Source of the DNA: Pseudoalteromonas aurantia 208
Lineage (GTDB): Bacteria; Pseudomonadota; Gammaproteobacteria; Enterobacterales; Alteromonadaceae
DNA: 64,000 bases
Assembly: GCF_014858725.1 (NCBI RefSeq)
Contig: NZ_AQGV01000013.1
Coordinates: 372,001 to 436,000 of the forward strand
Reading direction: 5' to 3'
The position numbers and the translations under genes are program-made. The notes beneath the pieces are model-generated. The model did no database searches, had not been told where the DNA came from, and was given only the letters and a program-made list of their open reading frames with translations. This document shows positions 33,981 to 43,256 of this stretch, piece after piece (the first letter of the stretch is position 1; every line of letters begins with the position of its first letter).

Positions 33981-35984
33981 CATCGCACGTAAATTAGCAA
34001 CCCTAGCTTGACCTTGTTCCATCCGCTCGTTTTGCGAAGCCACGGTTTTTTTCTTACCTTCATAGTGTAAATCATCTTGTGGCAGCTCGAGTACGAAGCG
34101 ACTTAATTCCGGTGTTGAAACATCCCCAAATTGCCGACGATTCTTTGCATAAGTGAGCGTTAATGTTTCTTGCGCACGCGTGATCCCCACGTAGGCCAAA
34201 CGTCTTTCTTCTTCAACATTTTCTTCATCGATACTGGTCTGATGCGGTAGAAACCCTTCTTCCATACCCACCATAAACACATGGGGGTATTCGAGACCCT
34301 TTGATGCGTGTAAAGTTAATAACTGCACAGCATCACTGTCATCTTCTTCTTCATTACGTTCCAACATATCTCGTAATGTCAATTTGCTCACAACTTCAGG
34401 TAAAGTCATAGGTGGATTATCAGCATCCCCTGTCAGCATGTCAGTGATCCATTTATAGAGTTCAGAGACATTTTTCATACGCATCTCGGCGGCTTTGGCA
34501 CTCGGTGAAGACTCATACAAATAGGCTTCATAGTTGATCTCACGTACCATGTCTTTAACCGCCTCTAAGGTATCACCACGGACAGCCCTATCTGACAATT
34601 CCACAACCCAACGCGCAAACCCCATTAATGCATTGTATCCGCGTCCCGCCAAGCGATGTGTAAGCTCTTGTTCAAAACACGCTGCAAAGAGTCCAATATG
34701 GCGTTCATTCGCTAGACTGCCTAATTTCTCTAAGGTCACCGGCCCTATTTCTCTGCGTGGTGTATTGACCACACGTAAAAATGCATTATCGTCATCCTGA
34801 TTAACCAATAACCTAAGATACGCCATAATATCTTTTATCTCACTACGTGAGAAAAATGACATACCACCACTTATTTTATAAGGGATCCTGTTACTCATCA
34901 GTGATTTTTCAAACACCCGCGCTTGATGATTTCCACGATACAATATTGCATAGTCACGATAACTTGTTCGCTTCATAAACTTATGAGAAATAATTTCAGC
35001 AACAACCCTTTCTGCTTCATGCTCCTCATCTCTGGTCGCAATCACACGAATGGGTTCTCCCATATCAAGTTCGCTGAATAATTTTTTATCAAACTCATGG
35101 GGGTTATTCGCAATCAAAATATTTGCTGCTTTTAAAACACGTTTCACACTACGGTAATTTTGCTCAAGCTTGATCAATCGTAATCCAGGATAGTCTTTCG
35201 ATAACAACACTAGATTTTGGGGTTTAGCACCTCGCCATGAATAAATAGATTGATCATCATCGCCTACCACAGTAAACCGAGCTCGTTCACCTACTAACAA
35301 CTTTACTAATTGATATTGACTAGTATTGGTATCTTGATATTCATCAACCAGTAAGTAGCGAAAACGACTCTGCCATCGCTCTCTTACCGTCGAGTTTTGC
35401 CCCAATAATAATGTTGGGATCATGATTAAATCATCGAAATCTAGCGCATTATAGGCACGTAATTGAATTTGATATCGCGCATATAGCTGAGCAAAGAGCG
35501 CTTTTTGCGGTTCCCGGGCTTCTTGTATTGCCCGTTGCGGTAAGATGAGTTCGTTCTTCCAATTACCAATCTGCATTTTAAGCAAATTCAATAAATCTTT
35601 ATCTTTTTCTAACTCTTTCTCTGTTAGCTCACTCAATAGTTGGTTAGTGTCTTGATCATCCAATAATGAGAAGCCCGGCTTATAGCCTAACGTTTTAAGC
35701 TCTTTTTTTATCACTTCTAAGCCAAGTGTGTGGAACGTAGAGACCCATAATCCTTTTGATTCTTTTTTACCCAATGTTTGCAGTACCCGCTCACGCATTT
35801 CCTTAGCGGCTTTATTCGTAAATGTCACAGCGGCTATATTTTTTGCCTGATACTCACACTCTTGTACTAAATAGGCTATTTTATTCGTAATAACACGTGT
35901 TTTCCCAGAGCCTGCCCCCGCCAAGACCAAGCATGGTCCACTAATATACTTTACTGCTTCATCTTGTTTTGGGTTCAGTTTCAT
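33969..35984 (-). CDS. rep: ATP-dependent DNA helicase Rep
   Basis: An SF1 UvrD/Rep helicase that helps replication forks past blocks. The Walker A is GAGSGKT (23-29), motif II DEYQDTN, motif III VVGDDDQSIYSWRGA, motif IV LEQNYRS and motif VI VGITRAQETL. Its length of 671 residues (E. coli Rep 673) and N-terminus MKLNPKQDEAVKYI favour Rep over UvrD. The last 12 nt overlap the convergent GGDEF gene. Confidence 0.96.
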   Translation of the reverse strand: MKLNPKQDEAVKYISGPCLVLAGAGSGKTRVITNKIAYLVQECEYQAKNIAAVTFTNKAAKEMRERVLQTLGKKESKGLWVSTFHTLGLEVIKKELKTLGYKPGFSLLDDQDTNQLLSELTEKELEKDKDLLNLLKMQIGNWKNELILPQRAIQEAREPQKALFAQLYARYQIQLRAYNALDFDDLIMIPTLLLGQNSTVRERWQSRFRYLLVDEYQDTNTSQYQLVKLLVGERARFTVVGDDDQSIYSWRGAKPQNLVLLSKDYPGLRLIKLEQNYRSVKRVLKAANILIANNPHEFDKKLFSELDMGEPIRVIATRDEEHEAERVVAEIISHKFMKRTSYRDYAILYRGNHQARVFEKSLMSNRIPYKISGGMSFFSRSEIKDIMAYLRLLVNQDDDNAFLRVVNTPRREIGPVTLEKLGSLANERHIGLFAACFEQELTHRLAGRGYNALMGFARWVVELSDRAVRGDTLEAVKDMVREINYEAYLYESSPSAKAAEMRMKNVSELYKWITDMLTGDADNPPMTLPEVVSKLTLRDMLERNEEEDDSDAVQLLTLHASKGLEYPHVFMVGMEEGFLPHQTSIDEENVEEERRLAYVGITRAQETLTLTYAKNRRQFGDVSTPELSRFVLELPQDDLHYEGKKKTVASQNERMEQGQARVANLRAMLKR

Positions 35985-36458
35985 TACTGTGCTTATTTAA
36001 ATACGATTAATAGTCATATTTTAACGTAAAGCGTCTCATGCGCCTAGCCACCAATTAATTCACGAAGGTGATGAAATGAGCTATGTGCCCTTTCTATAAT
36101 TAACCTCAGGTTTGGATAAGGGTTTTGGAATAGAAAATGTTTTGAAAACAAATTTACGTACAATCCAATGATGATATTTTGCTCAATATCAAGGCGCTTT
36201 TATGCAGTAATAGCGGGCTATTACAAATGAAAGCAACGCCGAGAGTGCAAAAAATAGCTTTATTGGGCAAATTCGCTTAGCCTGAGCTGAGGTTAATTAA
36301 ACCAATCAACAAAAGAGCCGCTTACTTAACGAGGCAAGCGATCTTATTCTTGGTGTTTCTTTTCTTTATCGTAAAGTACACCCAACACTTCTCTTTGCTA
36401 TGTTGTTTTACGAACATTTGCTAATATGCGTACAAGCAACTTTTTATAGGCCAAAAAG
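35985..36458. other. intergenic region between rep and ubiK
   Basis: 474 bp without a gene. It contains the rep promoter, the 201-bp inverted-repeat element at 36098-36298 and the ubiK promoter. Nothing else was recognised. Confidence 0.6.
36098..36298. mobile_element. MITE-like 201-bp inverted-repeat element
   Basis: It is bounded by perfect 12-bp inverted repeats, AATTAACCTCAG (36098-36109) and CTGAGGTTAATT (36287-36298), which extend with mismatches to about 23 bp (TAAG on each side). A central palindrome GTAATAGC-GG-GCTATTAC is at 36207-36224. No ORF. The outer TTAA could be a target duplication. Short elements of this type are frequent in marine gammaproteobacterial spacers; whether this one is repeated in the genome cannot be seen here. 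Confidence 0.6.
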
Positions 36459-36722
36459 ATGATCAATCCAGCAAAAATTGAAGAAATTGCCAAACAAATA
36501 TCGAGTAACATGCCTCAAGGCGTTAAAAATCTGGCAGATACGTTCGAGTCAAAAACGAAGCAAGCTATCCAAAATAAACTTGCTGAGATGGACTTTGTCA
36601 GTAGAGAGGAGTTTGATATTCAAAGTAAAGTACTCATCAGAACACGTGAAAAGCTCGCCGAATTAGAAGCTAAAGTCGCTGAAATAGAAGCACAACTAGA
36701 CAGCGACAAACACGCAGAATAA
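36459..36722 (+). CDS. ubiK: ubiquinone biosynthesis accessory factor UbiK
   Basis: An 87-residue BMFP/YqiC protein: an amphipathic helix (MINPAKIEEIAKQISSN), then a C-terminal coiled coil (VLIRTREKLAELEAKVAEIEAQLD). It supports the UbiJ lipid-binding complex for coenzyme Q synthesis. Converges with the carbonic anhydrase gene, with 1 nt between the stops. Confidence 0.92.
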   Translation: MINPAKIEEIAKQISSNMPQGVKNLADTFESKTKQAIQNKLAEMDFVSREEFDIQSKVLIRTREKLAELEAKVAEIEAQLDSDKHAE

Positions 36723-36723
36723 A

Positions 36724-37380
36724 TTAATTTGCGTAACGTTCCTTTACTTGTGTAACAGCCAGAGCATATTGGCTATTTATTTGCTCTGGTTGCCCAGCTC
36801 TGGCATTTAATTCATGCAATAATCCATCTGCTAGTCCATACACCCAACCATGAATCGTTAAACTTTGCCCTCTGCGCCAAGCATCTTGAACAATGTTGGT
36901 TTGACAAACATTACGAACTTGATCAATAACATTAAGCTCGCATAATGCGTCACACTGCTTATCTTGCGCAATATTATCAATAATATGTTGATGCTTTTCT
37001 TTTATATCTGAGACATGACGCAGCCAGTTATCAATAAGTCCAAAACGCGCTTCATCCAATACCGCTTGTACACCGCCACAGCCATAATGGCCGACTACCA
37101 TAATGTGTTTTACTTTTAGTACTTCAACCGCATACTGCATGACCGACAAGCAATTGTGATCAGTATGTACCACCACATTTGCAACGTTACGGTGCACAAA
37201 GAGCTCACCTGGCATTAAATCAACAATTTCATTCGCCGGTACTCGAGAATCGGAACACCCGATCCATAGATATTCAGGTTCTTGTTGACCAAGTAGCTTT
37301 TTGAAAAAATCAGGATCTCGCGCTTGTTCGCGCTCTGCCCATTGTTGGTTATTATCTAATAAGTGTTCGAGCGTACACAT
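36724..37380 (-). CDS. can: beta-class carbonic anhydrase
   Basis: Interconverts CO2 and bicarbonate. The zinc ligands and Asp-Arg dyad are visible: Cys42, Asp44 and Arg46 (CSDSR), His98 and Cys101 (GHYGCGG). It has 218 residues, close to E. coli Can (220). It is 12 nt after the methyltransferase gene and may share its transcript. Confidence 0.96.
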   Translation of the reverse strand: MCTLEHLLDNNQQWAEREQARDPDFFKKLLGQQEPEYLWIGCSDSRVPANEIVDLMPGELFVHRNVANVVVHTDHNCLSVMQYAVEVLKVKHIMVVGHYGCGGVQAVLDEARFGLIDNWLRHVSDIKEKHQHIIDNIAQDKQCDALCELNVIDQVRNVCQTNIVQDAWRRGQSLTIHGWVYGLADGLLHELNARAGQPEQINSQYALAVTQVKERYAN

Positions 37381-37392
37381 CGCAGGAGTCCT

Positions 37393-38583
37393 CTATTTTC
37401 GGGTCGCGTGTATTAATATGTTCCTTGGTGTGAGCTGCTTTTCACAAAACTCACTAAGAGTGACATCATACCCAGCTGATTGTAAATATAAACCCCTATC
37501 GAGGACCAACCAGATCTCCAATGCCCGTCGAAAAACATGTCGTACCAGTTCAATTCTATCTGTTATACGTTTTCGTTTTTGGCCTTGAAGTAAATATTCA
37601 TCATAATTAACTTCGGCTGGTAAGTTAATATTTTTTTGCATTGCAGCCCATTGGCAAAAATCGGAAAATTCCCCAGAGAATATGCTTTTATTTACCGAGG
37701 GAACACTTATATATACCTCTGAATCAGTACATTCTCGGCGTAATGCATCAAACCCCAAACGCCACGTCACTTCTTTACGTCTAACGACGGCTATCCGATC
37801 TGGTGCAGTGACCGTTTCTTGTAATGCTAATTTCATATCACTGTGGCTTAAAGTTAATTTACTGTGTTTTACTTCCTCACTCATTGGTTGATATGTTGGC
37901 TCAGTAAATAAATGGTAACAACACGGTGATAAGCTAATTTTTTGACAGTGCCCAGCTGCTGCACGACGTATGAAGGTCTGATGCAGTGCACCACATGCAT
38001 GTAATGCTATTGCATGCTGCTGCGCTTTAAAATACGGCACCGTATTGTCGGTTAAGACATTTGCGCAGCTAAAGGTGACATTAAGTGCTTGTTGCTTGGC
38101 ACTGTGAATACCTTGTTCACATAGCCCAGCTTGTAACTCAATAGCATGTACTTCGGGTGCACCTAAATGTGCCATGAGTCTTCCCAAGTGCCCTTTGCCC
38201 GCGCACCACTCCAATACAGGTAATTGCTGCTCAGGCACATGGCTCACGAAATCTTGTAACTGAATTAATTTACGACCTTTTATCCCATTGCTTAGCCAAA
38301 AAGGCACGCTTTCTCGGGGCCTTTCTGTGTACGGTAATGCTGTTAATGAAGCAAGCTCACTCAGGTGTGGAATATACTCAGAAAACACATCATATAAACG
38401 ATTTTGATCAGCATCTAATACCGCCACTTCACTATCATCCAAGCTTAATAAAAAATGATTTAGCTCATCTGTAAATGGTAGTGTTAAATAATCAAATGCG
38501 ACACGTTGCCAGTAATCTCGTGTGTTGGATAAGCACGTATCGAGTTGTTGAAATTGATTAAGCAAAGACATGAATACATACAT
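37393..38583 (-). CDS. SAM-dependent methyltransferase (Methyltransf_32-like)
   Basis: A 396-residue protein. The Rossmann core starts at LEWCAGKGHLGRLMA (motif I), with IALHACGALHQTFIRRA and SPCCYHL, features of the methyltransferase-32 type group. The N-terminal 130 residues and the C-terminal extension are unassigned. ATG 38571 is an alternative start four codons in. Substrate unknown. It follows the NMT1/THI5 gene by 14 nt. Confidence 0.72.
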   Translation of the reverse strand: MYVFMSLLNQFQQLDTCLSNTRDYWQRVAFDYLTLPFTDELNHFLLSLDDSEVAVLDADQNRLYDVFSEYIPHLSELASLTALPYTERPRESVPFWLSNGIKGRKLIQLQDFVSHVPEQQLPVLEWCAGKGHLGRLMAHLGAPEVHAIELQAGLCEQGIHSAKQQALNVTFSCANVLTDNTVPYFKAQQHAIALHACGALHQTFIRRAAAGHCQKISLSPCCYHLFTEPTYQPMSEEVKHSKLTLSHSDMKLALQETVTAPDRIAVVRRKEVTWRLGFDALRRECTDSEVYISVPSVNKSIFSGEFSDFCQWAAMQKNINLPAEVNYDEYLLQGQKRKRITDRIELVRHVFRRALEIWLVLDRGLYLQSAGYDVTLSEFCEKQLTPRNILIHATRK

Positions 38584-38586
38584 TTC

Positions 38587-38609
38587 AAAATAAAACGCTA
38601 TTCTAGCGT
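38587..38609 (-). terminator. terminator embedded in the 3' end of the NMT1/THI5 gene
   Basis: On the minus strand ACGCTA-GAA-TAGCGT followed by TTTTATTTT. The TAG stop codon of the upstream gene lies inside the stem. The run of T continues towards the start of the methyltransferase gene. Confidence 0.7.
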
Positions 38610-39692
38610 GTTTTTATCACGATAGGATAATTGTTGTATGCGATATTTTCGTTTATGAAATAACATCAAATAACCGTACATGGGTATTGATAGTAAGGTT
38701 AAGACACAAGCTAGCACTAACATCCAAGACCATGATGAGTCGGTAGTATCATGCTTATGTTGATATAAAAAAGTGGATTTAATCTTCCGCCATTGAGACA
38801 AGTCTAAGTTGTATAATTGTGCGATCCATTGCCAACGTGTTTCAGACATGCTGCCAATAGCGCCTCCAGAATGAGTAATATAAGTCGTAAGCTCATCCGC
38901 TTCAAAGCTCAGCTGCTCTTTGGTTTTATGCCGCGCATACTTCTCATGGATCACCTCTATGCTGTGCTGCATATTCAGTAATGCATAGCGCCACCCTTTT
39001 AAACTCGCCTGCTTAAACTTCTCAACCGTCTCGGGCTTATGGGCCAGCATATTTTCACTGGTAAAAAGAATATCGCCATACACATTCAGCCCATATTGCT
39101 TAGGACAAATTTGTCGTGTCTTAACGCCTTCCTGCAGCATTTTATACGGCTCGTTCGTAACGTAAACCTGAATTGCATCAAACATTCCCCGCTTGAAATC
39201 CTCTAATGGATTTAATCCTGCGTATAATGGCAAATCTGAAATGTTAATACCAACACGCTCGAGCATGACAGTAAGCTCTGCACTTTCCTCTTTTCCTAGG
39301 TGACTGACCTTTTTCCCTAAGAAGTCTTCCGGTTTATATATATTACTACTCTCTTTTACCATCCAGCAGTAAGGTGATGACTGAAATATAGCAGCTAACG
39401 CAACCAATGGTTTACCATCTATTTTGGCCTTTAACACGCCTGAATGAGTAACGCCAAACTGAGCCTGACCTGAAAGCACTTTAAAATGTGTATCTGGGTT
39501 ACTAGGGTTGGCTGGTAAAATGGTCACTTTCAACCCCGCCTCTTTATAAAACCCCTGCTCCGCTGCCATATAATACCCAGCAAACTGAAATTGATGTGTC
39601 CACTTCAGCTGCAGAACAACAGGCTCAAGTCCGTTAGCACCTGATGTCCAAAAAAAAATAATAAACGACAAAGTAAACCAAACTTTCGCCAT
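38598..39692 (-). CDS. NMT1/THI5-like periplasmic binding protein, membrane tethered
   Basis: A 364-residue protein. A signal-type N-terminal helix (1-21) is followed by a solute-binding domain of the NMT1/THI5 (ThiY) family (LQLKWTHQFQFAGYYMAAEQGFYKEAGL, FGVTHSGVLKAKIDG), then a single TM helix (about 321-345, WSWMLVLACVLTLLSIPMYGYL) and a 20-residue cytoplasmic tail, HKRKYRIQQLSYRDKNTLE. The tail resembles the start of a GGDEF domain. A ligand-sensing role is likely, since no ABC transporter genes are near. Orphan context next to a methyltransferase gene. Confidence 0.72.
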   Translation of the reverse strand: MAKVWFTLSFIIFFWTSGANGLEPVVLQLKWTHQFQFAGYYMAAEQGFYKEAGLKVTILPANPSNPDTHFKVLSGQAQFGVTHSGVLKAKIDGKPLVALAAIFQSSPYCWMVKESSNIYKPEDFLGKKVSHLGKEESAELTVMLERVGINISDLPLYAGLNPLEDFKRGMFDAIQVYVTNEPYKMLQEGVKTRQICPKQYGLNVYGDILFTSENMLAHKPETVEKFKQASLKGWRYALLNMQHSIEVIHEKYARHKTKEQLSFEADELTTYITHSGGAIGSMSETRWQWIAQLYNLDLSQWRKIKSTFLYQHKHDTTDSSWSWMLVLACVLTLLSIPMYGYLMLFHKRKYRIQQLSYRDKNTLE

Positions 39693-39756
39693 ACATCTTT
39701 TACTCTTCCCAATAAACTCGAAGTTTAACTATAGAAAAGCAAAGCTTTTTTGCAAA

Positions 39757-41298
39757 TTACCCGACCTTACGTGCTTCTTCCACCGAAGCTTGAAGATATT
39801 GGCTAAAACACGGGTTATTAGTCTCATCTTGATACAGGTAGCCAAGTTGAGAGAGGTGTTTATCAAACTGCTCATATGCATTCGGTGCAATATCAAAAGC
39901 AGCCAATACATTCCCCTCCGCGGCACCATGGTTTCTATAATGAAACAAGGTGATATTCCAGTTCGCTCCCAATGTATCTAAAAAACGAGCCAGTGCACCA
40001 GGGTACTCAGGAAATTCGAAACGCAATAAACGCTCTTGCAATAACACAGGCGGCTTGCCACCAACCATGTAACGTATATGCAGCTTAGCAAGTTCATTAT
40101 CTGACAAATCTTCTAATGCATAACCTTTCTTTTCAAGCCGCCCTTTAAGGTCGTCTAATTCAATTTGTCCACCGCGTAATCCAACACCAACAAAAATTTG
40201 CGCTTCTCCTTCACCGGCATATCGATAGTTAAACTCAGTGATTGCACGACCCTCTAGATCATGACAAAACTGTTTGAAGCTGCCTTTTTCTTCTGCAATA
40301 GTCACCCCAAATAACGCTTCATTTTTAGCGCCTAATGCGGTTCTTTCTGCAATATATCGTAATCTGTCAAAATTCAAATTCGCGCCTGATAAAACCGCTG
40401 CTAAGGTTAGCCCTGCACGATTACTTTGCTCGCTCCATTTTTTTATGCCGGCGACGGACAATGCACCCGAAGGCTCAGCTATTGCGCGTGTGGCAATAAA
40501 GATATCTTGTACCGCGGCACAAATCTCATCAGCACTCACAGTGATAACTTCATCACAAAACTGTTGTGCCAATCGAAATGTTTCGGTGCCGATCAGTTTC
40601 ACCGCCACACCATCGGCAAAACTCCCCACCTCCGATAAAGTCACTGGTTTACCTGCCTCCAAAGCAGCTTTTAAGCATGCGCTTTCCTGCGCTTCAACTC
40701 CAATGACTTTAATATCAGGGCGTAACGACTTGATGTATACCGCCATACCTGCCAACAGGCCTCCGCCGCCAACCGGAATAAATACCGCATCTAATTCATT
40801 TAATTGCTGCATTAACTCTCGCGCAACAGTGCCTTGTCCTACAATCACATCTTTATCATCAAAAGGGGGAACAAATACCGCTTGTTCTTGTTCTGTTAGC
40901 ATGTGCGCATGCGTTTGAGCTTCATCAAAATTATGACCATGTAACACCACTTTCGCACCTAAATTACGTACTGCATTGACCTTAATCTCAGGAGTCGTCA
41001 CTGGCATCACAATACACGCTTGATGTCCAAGGTGTGCGGCACTTAATGCAACACCTTGGGCATGATTCCCAGCAGATGCTGTAACCACCTGACTACCTAG
41101 AGGTAATTGCTGTAATTTGTGATATGCACCACGTAATTTAAAAGAGTAAACCGGTTGTTGGTCTTCACGCTTGAGCCAGATTTTTTGCCCCAAACGTTCT
41201 GAGAGTGCACTCATTTCACTTAATTCAGTCACCTTGACTAGTGGAGACATATCAGCTTGAATAATAGCGCGAAAATAATCTAGCTCTTGTGAAACCAT
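39757..41298 (-). CDS. ilvA: threonine dehydratase (biosynthetic)
   Basis: A PLP enzyme that makes 2-oxobutanoate for isoleucine. Lys54 in SFKLRGA binds PLP, and the SAGNHAQG and GGGGLLAG motifs are present. The 513-residue length fits the biosynthetic form with two C-terminal ACT-like regulatory domains (allosteric isoleucine/valine). It starts 2 nt after ilvD and is the last gene of the ilv operon. Confidence 0.96.
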   Translation of the reverse strand: MVSQELDYFRAIIQADMSPLVKVTELSEMSALSERLGQKIWLKREDQQPVYSFKLRGAYHKLQQLPLGSQVVTASAGNHAQGVALSAAHLGHQACIVMPVTTPEIKVNAVRNLGAKVVLHGHNFDEAQTHAHMLTEQEQAVFVPPFDDKDVIVGQGTVARELMQQLNELDAVFIPVGGGGLLAGMAVYIKSLRPDIKVIGVEAQESACLKAALEAGKPVTLSEVGSFADGVAVKLIGTETFRLAQQFCDEVITVSADEICAAVQDIFIATRAIAEPSGALSVAGIKKWSEQSNRAGLTLAAVLSGANLNFDRLRYIAERTALGAKNEALFGVTIAEEKGSFKQFCHDLEGRAITEFNYRYAGEGEAQIFVGVGLRGGQIELDDLKGRLEKKGYALEDLSDNELAKLHIRYMVGGKPPVLLQERLLRFEFPEYPGALARFLDTLGANWNITLFHYRNHGAAEGNVLAAFDIAPNAYEQFDKHLSQLGYLYQDETNNPCFSQYLQASVEEARKVG

Positions 41299-41300
41299 CG

Positions 41301-43157
41301 TTAACTTAACTCCTCTAACTTCGCTAAATCACGTACAGCGCCTTTGTCTGCACTTGTTGCTAACAACGCATAGGCTTTTAATGCAGGACTCACAACTCGT
41401 TGACGATCCAATGGTTTATAGGCATCTTTTCCTCGTGCCAATTGCTTATCTCGTCGAGCCTGCATTTGCGTTTCGTCAAGTAACAAATGAATACCTCGAT
41501 TATGGATATCAATATGGATCAAATCACCATTTTCAACCAGAGCTAACGCGCCGCCACTGGCCGCTTCAGGGGAAGCATGGCCAATAGATAAACCAGACGT
41601 GCCACCTGAAAAGCGACCATCAGTTAATAATGCACAGTCTCTATCTAAACCCATTGATTTTAAATAGCTTGTCGGATACAACATTTCTTGCATCCCAGGC
41701 CCCCCCTTAGGTCCTTCATAACGAATGACTATCACATCCCCTTTTTTAATCTCACCAGCCAAAATGCTATCAACCGCATCGTCTTGAGATTCAAATACAA
41801 CGGCTGGACCTGTAAAATCAAGCATCTCGTCAACAACACCTGCACTTTTTACAATACAGCCATCAGGTGTTAAATTACCAGAAAGTACCGCTAAACCACC
41901 ATCGAGTCGAAACGCATGTTCAATGCTACGAATACAACCATTTACACGGTCAGTGTCTAACGTATCCCAGCGATATGCTTGACTCATCCCCTTCGTGGTT
42001 CGAATACCGGCAGGGCCTGCTCGAAAAAATAGTTGTGCTTTTTCATTGTTACTATCCATTGCATCCCACCGCGTGATCACATCACCTAAAGTGCCACCCG
42101 CAACATGTCCTACCGTTAAATCTAAACGATCACCTTTGGCTAATTCATTTAACATACCCATCATGCCACCAGCACGGTGTACATCTTCAATATGATATTC
42201 TTGAGTTGCCGGCGCAACTTTACATAAAAATGGCGTTTTGCGAGAGAGCTCATCGATATGGCTCATATCAAAATCAACCCCACCTTCTTGCGCCGCTGCC
42301 AATAAATGTAATACCGTATTCGATGACCCTCCCATTGCTATATCTAAGGTCATCGCATTCATAAAGGCCGCTCTATTCGCGATGTTTCGAGGTAATACGG
42401 CTTCATTATCTTTTTGATAATAATCATTGCACAGAGCAACTATACGTTTACCTGCCGCTTCATATAATTGTTGACGATCTTTATGTGTCGCTAACGTTGT
42501 ACCATTGCCCGGCAATGCCAGTCCAAGCGCTTCTAGTAAACAATTCATTGAATTTGCCGTAAACATGCCCGAACATGATCCACATGTTGGACACGCTGAG
42601 CGTTCAACTTGCTCTGAGTCTTCATCACTCACGGTTGGATCTGCGCCTTTAACCATGGCATCAACCAAATCCAATTTGATATCAATATCGGCCAAGCGGG
42701 TTTTTCCAGCTTCCATTGGGCCACCCGACACAAAAATCACAGGTATATTCAAACGCAGTGCAGCCAACAGCATTCCTGGTGTAATTTTGTCGCAATTTGA
42801 AATACACACCATGGCATCAGCACAGTGTGCATTCACCATATATTCTACTGAGTCAGCAATTAAATCGCGCGAAGGTAAAGAATACAGCATGCCACCATGG
42901 CCCATTGCGATACCATCATCAATTGCTATGGTATTAAACTCGCGAGGGACGCCCCCAGCATCACGGATGGTATCCGCCATCAATTCGCTGAGCTGATTGA
43001 GATGAACATGGCCCGGAACAAATTGCGTGTAAGAATTTACGACAGCAACAATTGGCTTCTCAAAATCACTGTCTGTCATGCCTGTTGCACGCCAAAGCGC
43101 CCTTGCGCCTGCGCGTTTTCTGCCTTCGGTGGTGGTTTTACTTCTTAACTTGGCCAT
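41301..43157 (-). CDS. ilvD: dihydroxy-acid dehydratase
   Basis: A [2Fe-2S] or [4Fe-4S] dehydratase that acts on dihydroxyisovalerate and dihydroxymethylvalerate. CPTCGSCSGMFTANSMN has Fe-S cysteines, with NCDKITPGMLLA and SGGTSGLSIGHASPEAA further on. Its 618 residues are the normal length. A hairpin lies in the 99-nt gap after ilvE. Confidence 0.97.
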   Translation of the reverse strand: MAKLRSKTTTEGRKRAGARALWRATGMTDSDFEKPIVAVVNSYTQFVPGHVHLNQLSELMADTIRDAGGVPREFNTIAIDDGIAMGHGGMLYSLPSRDLIADSVEYMVNAHCADAMVCISNCDKITPGMLLAALRLNIPVIFVSGGPMEAGKTRLADIDIKLDLVDAMVKGADPTVSDEDSEQVERSACPTCGSCSGMFTANSMNCLLEALGLALPGNGTTLATHKDRQQLYEAAGKRIVALCNDYYQKDNEAVLPRNIANRAAFMNAMTLDIAMGGSSNTVLHLLAAAQEGGVDFDMSHIDELSRKTPFLCKVAPATQEYHIEDVHRAGGMMGMLNELAKGDRLDLTVGHVAGGTLGDVITRWDAMDSNNEKAQLFFRAGPAGIRTTKGMSQAYRWDTLDTDRVNGCIRSIEHAFRLDGGLAVLSGNLTPDGCIVKSAGVVDEMLDFTGPAVVFESQDDAVDSILAGEIKKGDVIVIRYEGPKGGPGMQEMLYPTSYLKSMGLDRDCALLTDGRFSGGTSGLSIGHASPEAASGGALALVENGDLIHIDIHNRGIHLLLDETQMQARRDKQLARGKDAYKPLDRQRVVSPALKAYALLATSADKGAVRDLAKLEELS

Positions 43158-43223
43158 GTTTAACCCTTTAATGTTGTGCGCCGTTACTATATGTACAACG
43201 ACGACGTTTCCTCATTCCCAATG

Positions 43224-43243
43224 CAGCCACATTACTGTGGCTG
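43224..43243 (-). other. hairpin in the ilvE-ilvD spacer
   Basis: CAGCCACA-GTAA-TGTGGCTG on the minus strand, a perfect 8-bp stem with no U tract. It could be an mRNA stability or processing element rather than a terminator, since ilvD must be transcribed onwards. Confidence 0.45.
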
Positions 43244-43256
43244 AGCGCTATTCTCA

